64,000 nucleotides of DNA, taken from Parapristionchus giblindavisi. Its lineage: Eukaryota; Nematoda; Chromadorea; Rhabditida; Diplogasteridae. The notes under the pieces were generated by a model. That model was not told the DNA's origin and ran no database searches. It saw nothing but the letters and a program-made list of their open reading frames with translations. Location: contig CALSFV010000099.1 in the NCBI GenBank assembly GCA_943737045.1, forward strand, positions 186,001 to 250,000, in the 5' to 3' direction. Of the stretch, positions 49,741 through 63,138 are shown one piece after another; positions within the stretch are counted from its first letter, which is position 1, and each line of letters starts with the position of its first letter. The position numbers and the translations under genes are program-made.

Positions 49741-51843
49741 GATGAGATATACCAGAAAGAGGATGAGATATACCAGAAAGGGGATGAGATATACCAGAAA
49801 GAGGATGAGATATACCAGATAGAGGATGAGATATACCAGAAAGGGGATGAGATATACCAAAAAGAGGATGAGATATACCAGAAAGAGGATGAGATATACC
49901 AGAAAGAGGATGAGATATACCAGAAAGAGGATGAGATATACCAGAAAGAGGATGAGATATACCAGAAAGAGGATGAGATATAACAGAAAGAGGATGAGAT
50001 ATAACAGAAAGAGGATGAGATATACCAGAAAGAGGATGAGATATACCAGAAAGAGGATGAGATATACCAGAAAGAGGATGAGATATACCAGAAAGAGGAT
50101 GAGATATACCAGAAAGAGGATGAGATATACCAGAAAGAGGATGAGATATACCAGAAAGAGGATGAGATATACCAGAAAGAGGATGAGATATAACAGAAAG
50201 AGGATGAGATATACCAGAAAGAGGATGAGATATACCAGAAAGAGGATGAGATATACCAGAAAGAGGATGAGATATACCAGAAAGAGGATGAGATATACCA
50301 TAAAGAGGATGTGATATACCAGAAAGAGGATGAGATATACCAGAAAGAGGATGAGATATACCAGAAAGAGGATGAGATATACCAGAAAGAGGATGAGATA
50401 TACCAGAAAGGGGATGAGATATACCAGGAAGAGGATGAGATATACCAGAAAGAGGATGAGATATACCAGAAAGGGGATGAGATATACCAGAAAGAGGATG
50501 AGATATAACAGAAAGAGGATGAGATATACCAGAAAGAGGATGAGATATACCAGAAAGAGGATGAGATATACCAGAAAGAGGATGAGATATACCAGAAAGA
50601 GGATGAGATATACCAGAAAGAGGATGAGATATACCAGAAAGAGGATGAGATATACCATAAAGAGGATGTGATATACCAGAAAGAGGATGAGATATACCAG
50701 AAAGAGGATGAAATATACCAGAAAGAGGATGAGATATACCAGAAAGAGGATGAGATATACCAGAAAGGTTATGAGATATACCAGAAAGAGGATGAGATAT
50801 ACCAGAAAGAGGATGAGATATACCAGATAGGGGATGAGATATACCAGAAAGGGGATGAGATATACCAGAAAGAGGAAGAGATATACCAGAAAGGGGATGA
50901 GATATACCAGAAAGGGGATGAGATATACCAGAAAGAGGAAGAGATATACCAGAAAGGGGATGAGATATACCAGAAAGAGGATGAGATATACCAGAAAGAG
51001 GATGAGATATTCCAGAAAGAGGATGAGATATACCAGAAAGAGGATGAGATATACCAGAAAGAGGATGAGATATACCAGAAAGGGGATGAGATATACCAGA
51101 AAGGGGATGAGATATACCAGAAAGAGGATGAGATATACCAGAAAGAGGATGAGATATACCAGAAAGAGGATGAGATATACCAGAAAGAGGATGAGATATA
51201 CCAGAAAGAGGATGAGATATACCAGAAAGAGGATGAGATATACCAGAAAGACGATGAGATATACCAGAAAGGGGATGAGATATACCAGAAAGAGGATGAG
51301 ATATACCAGAAAGAGGATGAGATATACCAGAAAGAGGATGAGATATACCAGAAAGAGGATGATATATACCAGAAAGAGGATGAGATATACCAGAAAGAGG
51401 ATGAGATATACCAGAAAGAGGATGAGATATACCAGAAAGAGGATGAGATATACCAGAAAGAGGATGAGATATACCAAAAAGAGGATGAGATATACCAGAA
51501 AGAGGATGAGATATACCAGAAAGAGGATGAGATATACCAGAAAGGGGATGAGATATACCAGAAAGGGGATGAGATATACCAGAAAGGGGATGAGATATAC
51601 CAGAAAGAGGATGAGATATACCAGAAAGAGGATGAGATATACCAGAAAGACGATGAGATATACCAGAAAGGGGATGAGATATACCAGAAAGAGGATGAGA
51701 TATACCAGAAAGAGGATGAGATATACCAGAAAGAGGATGAGATATACCAGAAAGAGGATGAGATATACCAGAAAGAGGATGAGATATACCAGAAAGGGGA
51801 TGAGATATACCAGAAAGGGGATGAGATTTACCAGAAAGGGGAT

Positions 51844-52096
51844 TGCGGTGTTACATTTCGAAACGGGTGACGTGTCCGTCAACTTCAATTTTGAAGTGTG
51901 GTGGGTCTCGAGTGGAAAACCCTGATAAACAATTGGAATACGGTAAGAAGTTACCGTAACCATCGATCAATATGTGTTGACTACCGTAACTTTTTACAGT
52001 AATTTCATGACCCATCAGGGTTTTCCACTCGAGACACAAAACACTCCGAAATTGAAGTTGACGGACACGTCACCCGTTTCGAAATGTAACACCGCA
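51844..52096. mobile_element. Palindromic spacer, copy 12
   Basis: 2356 bp after copy 11; followed by the longest uninterrupted satellite block (3762 bp), type C. Confidence 0.85.
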
Positions 52097-55000
52097 GATG
52101 AGATATACCAGAAAGAGGATGAGATATACCAGAAAGGGGATGAGATATACCAGAAAGAGGATGAGATATACCAGATAGAGGATGAGATATACCAGAAAGG
52201 GGATGAGATATACCAGAAAGAGGATGAGATATACCAAAAAGAGGATGAGATATACCAGAAAGAGGATGAGATATACCAGAAAGAGGATGAGATATACCAG
52301 AAAGAGGATGAGATATACCAGAAAGAGGATGAGATATACCAGAAAGAGGATGAGATATACCAGAAAGAGGATGAGATATACCAGAAAGAGGATGAGATAT
52401 AACAGAAAGAGGATGAGATATAACAGAAAGAGGATGAGATATACCAGAAAGAGGATGAGATATACCAGAAAGAGGATGAGATATACCAGAAAGAGCATGA
52501 GATATACCAGAAAGAGGATGAGATATACCAGAAAGAGGATGAGATATACCAGAAAGAGGATGAGATATACCAGAAAGAGGATGAGATATACCAGAAAGAG
52601 GATGAGATATAACAGAAAGAGGATGAGATATACCAGAAAGAGGATGAGATATACCAGAAAGAGGATGAGATATACCAGAAAGAGGATGAGATATACCAGA
52701 AAGAGGATGAGATATACCATAAAGAGGATGTGATATACCAGAAAGAGGATGAGATATACCAGAAAGAGGATGAGATATACCAGAAAGAGGATGAGATATA
52801 CCAGAAAGAGGATGAGATATACCAGAAAGGGGATGAGATATACCAGGAAGAGGATGAGATATACCAGAAAGAGGATGAGATATACCAGAAAGGGGATGAG
52901 ATATACCAGAAAGAGGATGAGATATAACAGAAAGAGGATGAGATATACCAGAAAGAGGATGAGATATACCAGAAAGAGGATGAGATATACCAGAAAGAGG
53001 ATGAGATATACCAGAAAGAGGATGAGATATACCAGAAAGAGGATGAGATATACCAGAAAGAGGATGAGATATACCATAAAGAGGATGTGATATACCAGAA
53101 AGAGGATGAGATATACCAGAAAGAGGATGAAATATACCAGAAAGAGGATGAGATATACCAGAAAGAGGATGAGATATACCAGAAAGAGGATGAGATATAA
53201 CAGAAAGAGGATGAGATATACCAGAAAGAGGATGAGATATACCAGAAAGAGGATGAGATATACCAGAAAGAGCATGAGATATACCAGAAAGAGGATGAGA
53301 TATACCAGAAAGAGGATGAGATATACCAGAAAGAGGATGAGATATACCAGAAAGAGGATGAGATATACCAGAAAGAGGATGAGATATAACAGAAAGAGGA
53401 TGAGATATACCAGAAAGAGGATGAGATATACCAGAAAGAGGATGAGATATACCAGAAAGAGGATGAGATATACCAGAAAGAGGATGAGATATACCATAAA
53501 GAGGATGTGATATACCAGAAAGAGGATGAGATATACCAGAAAGAGGATGAGATATACCAGAAAGAGGATGAGATATACCAGAAAGAGGATGAGATATACC
53601 AGAAAGGGGATGAGATATACCAGGAAGAGGATGAGATATACCAGAAAGAGGATGAGATATACCAGAAAGGGGATGAGATATACCAGAAAGAGGATGAGAT
53701 ATAACAGAAAGAGGATGAGATATACCAGAAAGAGGATGAGATATACCAGAAAGAGGATGAGATATACCAGAAAGAGGATGAGATATACCAGAAAGAGGAT
53801 GAGATATACCAGAAAGAGGATGAGATATACCAGAAAGAGGATGAGATATACCATAAAGAGGATGTGATATACCAGAAAGAGGATGAGATATACCAGAAAG
53901 AGGATGAAATATACCAGAAAGAGGATGAGATATACCAGAAAGAGGATGAGATATACCAGAAAGGTTATGAGATATACCAGAAAGAGGATGAGATATACCA
54001 GAAAGAGGATGAGATATACCAGATAGGGGATGAGATATACCAGAAAGGGGATGAGATATACCAGAAAGAGGAAGAGATATACCAGAAAGGGGATGAGATA
54101 TACCAGAAAGGGGATGAGATATACCAGAAAGAGGAAGAGATATACCAGAAAGAGGATGAGATATACCAGAAAGAGGATGAGATATACCAGAAAGGGGATG
54201 TGATATACCAGAAAGAGGATGAGATATACCAGAAAGAGGATGAGATATACCAGAAAGAGGATGAGATATACCAGAAAGAGGATGAGATATAACAGAAAGA
54301 GGATGAGATATACCAGAAAGAGTATGAGATATACCAGAAAGAGGATGAGATATACCAGAAAGAGGATGAGATATACCAGAAAGAGGATGAGATATACCAG
54401 AAAGAGGATGAGATATACCAGAAAGAGGATGAGATATACCATAAAGAGGATGTGATATACCAGAAAGAGGATGAGATATACCAGAAAGAGGATGAAATAT
54501 ACCAGAAAGAGGATGAGATATACCAGAAAGAGGATGAGATATACCAGAAAGGTTATGAGATATACCAGAAAGAGGATGAGATATACCAGAAAGAGGATGA
54601 GATATACCAGATAGGGGATGAGATATACCAGAAAGGGGATGAGATATACCAGAAAGAGGAAGAGATATACCAGAAAGGGGATGAGATATACCAGAAAGGG
54701 GATGAGATATACCAGAAAGAGGAAGAGATATACCAGAAAGGGGATGAGATATACCAGAAAGAGGATGAGATATACCAGAAAGAGGATGAGATATTCCAGA
54801 AAGAGGATGAGATATACCAGAAAGAGGATGAGATATACCAGAAAGAGGATGAGATATACCAGAAAGGGGATGAGATATACCAGAAAAGGGATGAGATATA
54901 CCAGAAAGAGGATGAGATATACCAGAAAGAGGATGAGATATACCAGAAAGAGGATGAGATATACCAGAAAGAGGATGAGATATACCAGAAAGAGGATGAG

Positions 55001-55858
55001 ATATACCAGAAAGAGGATGAGATATACCAGAAAGACGATGAGATATACCAGAAAGGGGATGAGATATACCAGAAAGAGGATGAGATATACCAGAAAGAGG
55101 ATGAGATATACCAGAAAGAGGATGAGATATACCAGAAAGAGGATGATATATACCAGAAAGAGGATGAGATATACCAGAAAGAGGATGAGATATACCAGAA
55201 AGAGGATGAGATATACCAGAAAGAGGATGAGATATACCAGAAAGAGGATGAGATATACCAAAAAGAGGATGAGATATACCAGAAAGAGGATGAGATATAC
55301 CAGAAAGAGGATGAGATATACCAGAAAGGGGATGAGATATACCAGAAAGGGGATGAGATATACCAGAAAGGGGATGAGATATACCAGAAAGAGGATGAGA
55401 TATACCAGAAAGACGATGAGATATACCAGAAAGGGGATGAGATATACCAGAAAGGGGATGAGATATACCAGAAAGAGGATGAGATATACCAGAAAGAGGA
55501 TGAGATATACCAGAAAGAGGATGAGATATACCAGAAAGAGGATGAGATATACCAGAAAGAGGATGAGATATACCAGAAAGGGGATGAGATATACCAGAAA
55601 GGGGATGAGATATACCAGAAAGAGGATGAGATATACCAGAAAGAGGATGAGATATACCACAAAGAGGATGAGATGTACCAGAAAGAGGATGAGATATAAC
55701 AGAAAGGGGATGAGATATACCAGAAAGGGGATGAGATATACCAGAAAGAGGATGAGATATACCAGAAAGAGGATGAGATATACCAGAAAGAGGATGAGAT
55801 ATACCAGAAAGGGGATGAGATATACCAGAAAGGGGATGAGATATACCAGAAAGGGGAT

Positions 55859-56111
55859 TGCGGTGTTACATTTCGAAACGGGTGACGTGTCCGTCAACTT
55901 CAATTTTGAAGTGTGGTGGGTCTCGAGTGGAAAACCCTGATAAACAATTGGAATACGGTAAGAAGTTACCGTAACCATCGATCAATATGTGTTGACTACC
56001 GTAACTTTTTACAGTAATTTCATGACCCATCAGGGTTTTCCACTCGAGACACAAAACACTCCGAAATTGAAGTTGACGGACACGTCACCCGTTTCGAAAT
56101 GTAACACCGCA
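55859..56111. mobile_element. Palindromic spacer, copy 13
   Basis: 4015 bp after copy 12; type C block follows. Confidence 0.85.
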
Positions 56112-57185
56112 GATGAGATATACCAGAAAGAGGATGAGATATACCAGAAAGGGGATGAGATATACCAGAAAGAGGATGAGATATACCAGATAGAGGATGA
56201 GATATACCAGAAAGGGGATGAGATATACCAGAAAGAGGATGAGATATACCAAAAAGAGGATGAGATATACCAGAAAGAGGATGAGATATACCAGAAAGAG
56301 GATGAGATATACCAGAAAGAGGATGAGATATACCAGAAAGAGGATGAGATATACCAGAAAGAGGATGAGATATACCAGAAAGAGGATGAGATATACCATA
56401 AAGAGGATGTGATATACCAGAAAGAGGATGAGATATACCAGAAAGAGGATGAGATATACCAGAAAGAGGATGAGATATACCAGAAAGAGGATGAGATATA
56501 CCAGAAAGGGGATGAGATATAGCAGAAAAGGGATGAGATATACCAGGAAGAGGATGAGATATACCAGAAAGAGGATGAGATATACCAGAAAGAGGATGAG
56601 ATATACCAGAAAGAGGATGAGATATACCAGAAAGGGGATGAGATATACCAGAAAGGGGATGAGATATACCAGAAAGGGGATGAGATATACCAGAAAGAGG
56701 ATGAGATATACCAGAAAGAGGATGAGATATACCAGAAAGACGATGAGATATACCAGAAAGGGGATGAGATATACCAGAAAGGGGATGAGATATACCAGAA
56801 AGAGGATGAGATATACCAGAAAGAGGATGAGATATACCAGAAAGAGGATGAGATATACCAGAAAGAGGATGAGATGTACCAGAAAGAGGATGAGATATAC
56901 CAGAAAGGGGATGAGATATACCAGAAAGGGGATGAGATATACCAGAAAGAGGATGAGATATACCAGAAAGAGGATGAGATATACCAGAAAGAGGATGAGA
57001 TGTACCAGAAAGAGGATGAGATATAACAGAAAGGGGATGAGATATACCAGAAAGGGGATGAGATATACCAGAAAGAGGATGAGATATACCAGAAAGAGGA
57101 TGAGATATACCAGAAAGAGGATGAGATATACCAGAAAGAGGATGAGATATACCAGAAAGGGGATGAGATATACCAGAAAGGGGAT

Positions 57186-57438
57186 TGCGGTGTTACATTT
57201 CGAAACGGGTGACGTGTCCGTCAACTTCAATTTTGAAGTGTGGTGGGTCTCGAGTGGAAAACCCTGATAAACAATTGGAATACGGTAAGAAGTTACCGTA
57301 ACCATCGATCAATATGTGTTGACTACCGTAACTTTTTACAGTAATTTCATGACCCATCAGGGTTTTCCACTCGAGACACAAAACACTCCGAAATTGAAGT
57401 TGACGGACACGTCACCCGTTTCGAAATGTAACACCGCA
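57186..57438. mobile_element. Palindromic spacer, copy 14
   Basis: 1327 bp after copy 13; type C block follows. Confidence 0.85.
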
Positions 57439-59856
57439 GATGAGATATACCAGAAAGAGGATGAGATATACCAGAAAGGGGATGAGATATACCAGAAAGA
57501 GGATGAGATATACCAGATAGAGGATGAGATATACCAGAAAGGGGATGAGATATACCAGAAAGAGGATGAGATATACCAAAAAGAGGATGAGATATACCAG
57601 AAAGAGGATGAGATATACCAGAAAGAGGATGAGATATACCAGAAAGAGGATGAGATATACCAGAAAGAGGATGAGATATACCAGAAAGAGGATGAGATAT
57701 ACCAGAAAGAGGATGAGATATACCAGAAAGAGGATGAGATATACCAGAAAGAGGATGAGATATAACAGAAAGAGGATGAGATTTACCAGAAAGAGGATGA
57801 GATATACCAGAAAGAGGATGAGATATACCAGAAAGAGGATGAGATATACCAGAAAGAGGATGAGATATACCAGAAAGAGGATGAGATATACCATAAAGAG
57901 GATGTGATATACCAGAAAGAGGATGAGATATACCAGAAAGAGGATGAGATATACCAGAAAGAGGATGAGATATACCAGAAAGAGGATGAGATATACCAGA
58001 AAGGGGATGAGATATAGCAGAAAGGGGATGAGATATACCAGGAAGAGGATGAGATATACCAGAAAGAGGATGAGATATACCAGAAAGGGGATGAGATATA
58101 CCAGAAAGAGGATGAGATATAACAGAAAGAGGATGAGATATACCAGAAAGAGGATGAGATATACCAGAAAGAGGATGAGATATACCAGAAAGAGGATGAG
58201 ATATACCAGAAAGAGGATGAGATATACCAGAAAGAGGATGAGATATACCAGAAAGAGGATGAGATATACCATAAAGAGGATGTGATATATCAGAAAGAGG
58301 ATGAGATATACCAGAAAGAGGATGAAATATACCAGAAAGAGGATGAGATATACCAGAAAGAGGATGAGATATACCAGAAAGGTTATGAGATATACCAGAA
58401 AGAGGATGAGATATACCAGAAAGAGGATGAGATATACCAGATAGGGGATGAGATATACCAGAAAGGGGATGAGATATACCAGAAAGAGGAAGAGATATAC
58501 CAGAAAGGGGATGAGATATACCAGAAAGGGGATGAGATATACCAGAAAGAGGAAGAGATATACCAGAAAGGGGATGAGATATACCAGAAAGAGGATGAGA
58601 TATACCAGAAAGAGGATGAGATATTCCAGAAAGAGGATGAGATATACCAGAAAGAGGATGAGATATACCAGAAAGAGGATGAGATATACCAGAAAGGGGA
58701 TGAGATATACCAGAAAGGGGATGAGATATACCAGAAAGAGGATGAGATATACCAGAAAGAGGATGAGATATACCAGAAAGAGGATGAGATATAAAAGAAA
58801 GAGGATGAGATATACCAGACAGAGGATGAGATATACCAGAAAGAGGATGAGATATACCAGAAAGAGGATGAGATATACCAGAAAGAGGATGAGATATACC
58901 AGAAAGAGGATGAGATATACCAGAAAGAGGATGAGATATAGCAGAAAGGGGATGAGATATACCAGGAAGAGGATGAGATATACCAGAAAGAGGATGAGAT
59001 ATACCAGAAAGGGGATGAGATATACCAGAAAGAGGATGAGATATAACAGAAAGAGGATGAGATATACCAGAAAGAGGATGAGATATACCAGAAAGAGGAT
59101 GAGATATACCAGAAAGAGGATGAGATATACCAGAAAGAGGATGAGATATACCAGAAAGAGGATGAGATATACCAGAAAGGGGATGAGATATAGCAGAAAG
59201 GGGATGAGATATACCAGGAAGAGGATGAGATATACCAGAAAGAGGATGAGATATACCAGAAAGAGGATGAGATATACCAGAAAGAGGATGAGATATACCA
59301 GAAAGGGGATGAGATATACCAGAAAGGGGATGAGATATACCAGAAAGGGGATGAGATATACCAGAAAGAGGATGAGATATACCAGAAAGAGGATGAGATA
59401 TACCAGAAAGACGATGAGATATACCAGAAAGGGGATGAGATATACCAGAAAGGGGATGAGATATACCAGAAAGAGGATGAGATATACCAGAAAGAGGATG
59501 AGATATACCAGAAAGAGGATGAGATATACCAGAAAGAGGATGAGATGTACCAGAAAGAGGATGAGATATACCAGGAAGGGGATGAGATATACCAGAAAGG
59601 GGATGAGATATACCAGAAAGAGGATGAGATATACCAGAAAGAGGATGAGATATACCAGAAAGAGGATGAGATGTACCAGAAAGAGGATGAGATATAACAG
59701 AAAGGGGATGAGATATACCAGAAAGGGGATGAGATATACCAGAAAGAGGATGAGATATACCAGAAAGAGGATGAGATATACCAGAAAGAGGATGAGATAT
59801 ACCAGAAAGAGGATGAGATATACCAGAAAGGGGATGAGATATACCAGAAAGGGGAT

Positions 59857-60109
59857 TGCGGTGTTACATTTCGAAACGGGTGACGTGTCCGTCAACTTCA
59901 ATTTTGAAGTGTGGTGGGTCTCGAGTGGAAAACCCTGATAAACAATTGGAATACGGTAAGAAGTTACCGTAACCATCGATCAATATGTGTTGACTACCGT
60001 AACTTTTTACAGTAATTTCATGACCCATCAGGGTTTTCCACTCGAGACACAAAACACTCCGAAATTGAAGTTGACGGACACGTCACCCGTTTCGAAATGT
60101 AACACCGCA
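59857..60109. mobile_element. Palindromic spacer, copy 15
   Basis: 2671 bp after copy 14; type C block follows. Confidence 0.85.
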
Positions 60110-60721
60110 GATGAGATATACCAGAAAGAGGATGAGATATACCAGAAAGGGGATGAGATATACCAGAAAGAGGATGAGATATACCAGATAGAGGATGAGA
60201 TATACCAGAAAGGGGATGAGATATACCAGAAAGAGGATGAGATATACCAAAAAGAGGATGAGATATACCAGAAAGAGGATGAGATATACCAGAAAGAGGA
60301 TGAGATATACCAGAAAGAGGATGAGATATACCAGAAAGAGGATGAGATATACCAGAAAGAGGATGAGATATACCAGAAAGAGGATGAGATATACCAGAAA
60401 GAGGATGAGATATACCAGAAAGAGGATGAGATATAACAGAAAGAGGATGAGATTTACCAGAAAGAGGATGAGATATACCAGAAAGAGGATGAGATATACC
60501 AGAAAGAGGATGAGATATACCAGAAAGAGGATGAGATATACCAGAAAGAGGATGAGATATACCATAAAGAGGATGTGATATACCAGAAAGAGGATGAGAT
60601 ATACCAGAAAGAGGATGAGATATACCAGAAAGAGGATGAGATATACCAGAAAGAGGATGAGATATACCAGAAAGAGGATGAGATATACCAGAAAGGGGAT
60701 GAGATATACCAGAAAGGGGAT

Positions 60722-60974
60722 TGCGGTGTTACATTTCGAAACGGGTGACGTGTCCGTCAACTTCAATTTTGAAGTGTGGTGGGTCTCGAGTGGAAAACCC
60801 TGATAAACAATTGGAATACGGTAAGAAGTTACCGTAACCATCGATCAATATGTGTTGACTACCGTAACTTTTTACAGTAATTTCATGACCCATCAGGGTT
60901 TTCCACTCGAGACACAAAACACTCCGAAATTGAAGTTGACGGACACGTCACCCGTTTCGAAATGTAACACCGCA
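60722..60974. mobile_element. Palindromic spacer, copy 16
   Basis: 865 bp after copy 15, the shortest interval; type C block follows and runs to the retrotransposon junction. Confidence 0.85.
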
Positions 60975-62203
60975 GATGAGATATACCAGAAAGAGGATGA
61001 GATATACCAGAAAGGGGATGAGATATACCAGAAAGAGGATGAGATATACCAGATAGAGGATGAGATATACCAGAAAGGGGATGAGATATACCAGAAAGAG
61101 GATGAGATATACCAAAAAGAGGATGAGATATACCAGAAAGAGGATGAGATATACCAGAAAGAGGATGAGATATACCAGAAAGAGGATGAGATATACCAGA
61201 AAGAGGATGAGATATACCAGAAAGAGGATGAGATATACCAGAAAGAGGATGAGATATACCAGAAAGAGGATGAGATATACCAGAAAGAGGATGAGATATA
61301 ACAGAAAGAGGATGAGATTTACCAGAAAGAGGATGAGATATACCAGAAAGAGGATGAGATATACCAGAAAGAGGATGAGATATACCAGAAAGAGGATGAG
61401 ATATACCAGAAAGAGGATGAGATATACCATAAAGAGGATGTGATATACCAGAAAGAGGATGAGATATACCAGAAAGAGGATGAGATATACCAGAAAGAGG
61501 ATGAGATATACCAGAAAGAGGATGAGATATACCAGAAAGGGGATGAGATATAGCAGAAAGGGGATGAGATATACCAGGAAGAGGATGAGATATACCAGAA
61601 AGAGGATGAGATATACCAGAAAGGGGATGAGATATACCAGAAAGAGGATGAGATATAACAGAAAGAGGATGAGATATACCAGAAAGAGGATGAGATATAC
61701 CAGAAAGAGGATGAGATATACCAGAAAGAGGATGAGATATACCAGAAAGAGGATGAGATATACCAGAAAGAGGATGAGATATACCAGAAAGAGGATGAGA
61801 TATACCATAAAGAGGATGTGATATACCATAAAGAGGATGAGATATACCAGAAAGAGGATGAAATATACCAGAAAGAGGATGAGATATACCAGAAAGAGGA
61901 TGAGATATACCAGAAAGGTTATGAGATATACCAGAAAGAGGATGAGATATACCAGAAAGAGGATGAGATATACCAGATAGGGGATGAGATATACCAGAAA
62001 GGGGATGAGATATACCAGAAAGAGGAAGAGATATACCAGAAAGGGGATGAGATATACCAGAAAGGGGATGAGATATACCAGAAAGAGGAAGAGATATACC
62101 AGAAAGGGGATGAGATATACCAGAAAGAGGATGAGATATACCAGAAAGAGGATGAGATATTCCAGAAAGAGGATGAGATATACCAGAAAGAGGATGAGAT
62201 ATA

Positions 62204-62257
62204 CTTCCCTCTCTATCTTCACTTCCCTCTCTATCTTCACTTCCCTCTCTATCTTCG
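62204..62257 (+). repeat. Three 18-bp tandem repeats at the LINE 5' end
   Basis: Units CTTCCCTCTCTATCTTCA at 62204, 62222 and 62240, the last diverging to TCTTCGC. Tandem 5' monomers can act as promoters in some LINEs; here that role is inference. Confidence 0.8.
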
Positions 62258-62409
62258 CTAGTGAGAGGTGACCGCTTCCCTTGCTCTCGTTACCGATCGA
62301 TATCTAGGTTTTCCTTGATTCTTTCTCACATTTTCGTCTTGTTTCCTTTCTTTTCTTTTCCTTAACTTATCTCTTTCCCTTTCCCATCCATCCCCTTCTC
62401 TCTCACACT

Positions 62410-63138
62410 ATGGCCCCCAAACGTGACGCTCTCATCTCTCCCTCGTCCCTCCGTAGTCAGGTGGCGGCGGAAATCTCGATTTCTGCCACTCCGGAGGAGA
62501 CCACGGCCACTTTCCTTGTCTCGCTCAAGGCTTATCTCGATAGTGAGGAGGTTGATCAGAAGGACAAAGGTCTGATTCTGCTCCTCCGCACCTCGGCCAT
62601 TGTGATCGATCGGCTCCTCGAGAGACCAAAGATCACGGCTATCGCTGATGATGCCATTGAGCGGGATAAGCGAGAACGTTCCGTGGTCATCGAACATCTG
62701 GCGGAGTCTATCTCTGAGATCCCGAGTGAGCGAGTGAAAGAGGACCACGTGAAGGTCACTCAAATACTCGATCTCACTGGGGTCGAGATGGAACCCCTGT
62801 GTGTATTCCGCATGGGAGCCAGGAGGGAGAATGAGAGTGGCCGTGCGCCTCACCCGCGCAAGGTCAAGGTCATGTTTCCCAGTAAGAGCGGTCAGCAGGC
62901 GTTCCTGAAGTCCTCCCATCTCGTACGCTCCAACCCGACCTTCTCGACCGTATATGTAAGACCATCCCTGACTGCTGAGCAGCGAAGGGAGGCATATGAG
63001 GTGAGAAGAGAGGCGAAGGAGCGTCGGGGTCGTGGGGAGGATATCGCCATCTTCGACGGGGCCATCATCCCTCGTAAGGACCTCCAGGCTGCCAAGGACA
63101 AGAAGAAGGCTGCTGCCCGCTCTCCCCCCTCAAAATAG
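62410..63138 (+). CDS. LINE ORF1 protein (nucleic-acid-binding type), 242 aa
   Basis: ATG lies in the context CTATGG and the frame is intact to TAG 63136-63138. Residues about 45-115 are charged and helical and could form a coiled coil. From about residue 118 the pattern matches ORF1 C-terminal domains of invertebrate LINEs: a strand with CVFRMG, then RKVKVMFPSKSGQQAFLKSS, a loop, VYVRPSLTAEQR, a basic helix EVRREAKERRGRGE, and IFDGAIIPRK. It probably binds element RNA and assists target-primed reverse transcription. The C-terminal tail is Lys-rich. Confidence 0.8.
   Translation: MAPKRDALISPSSLRSQVAAEISISATPEETTATFLVSLKAYLDSEEVDQKDKGLILLLRTSAIVIDRLLERPKITAIADDAIERDKRERSVVIEHLAESISEIPSERVKEDHVKVTQILDLTGVEMEPLCVFRMGARRENESGRAPHPRKVKVMFPSKSGQQAFLKSSHLVRSNPTFSTVYVRPSLTAEQRREAYEVRREAKERRGRGEDIAIFDGAIIPRKDLQAAKDKKKAAARSPPSK

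Larger units (their letters stand above)
29490..62203 (+). repeat. 21-bp satellite, main block (about 1,365 units) with 16 palindromic spacers
   Basis: Plus-strand tandem copies of the 21-bp unit, core GATGAGATATACCAG. Common variants are AAAGGGGAT, AAAGACGAT, GAGCTATACC, GATATATACC, GAGATGTACC, ATATAACAG, CCATAAAGAGGATGTG, GGTTATGAG and CCAGATAGGGG. They recur in fixed orders, defining a higher-order structure. A 253-bp palindromic element interrupts the array 16 times. Lengths between spacers are 21k+3 except where a visible indel explains the difference. Confidence 0.97.

Noticed and set aside
27598..62203. CRISPR-like array
   Set aside because: Units are contiguous 21-mers with no unique spacers between them, the host is eukaryotic, and the 253-bp spacers are all the same sequence.
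27557..62261. Very long open frames (up to 1,302 codons) on both strands of the satellite
   Set aside because: They follow from a 21-bp period with no stop in several frames. They run through the palindromic spacers only by frame, have no splice or start context, and translate to bare heptad repeats.
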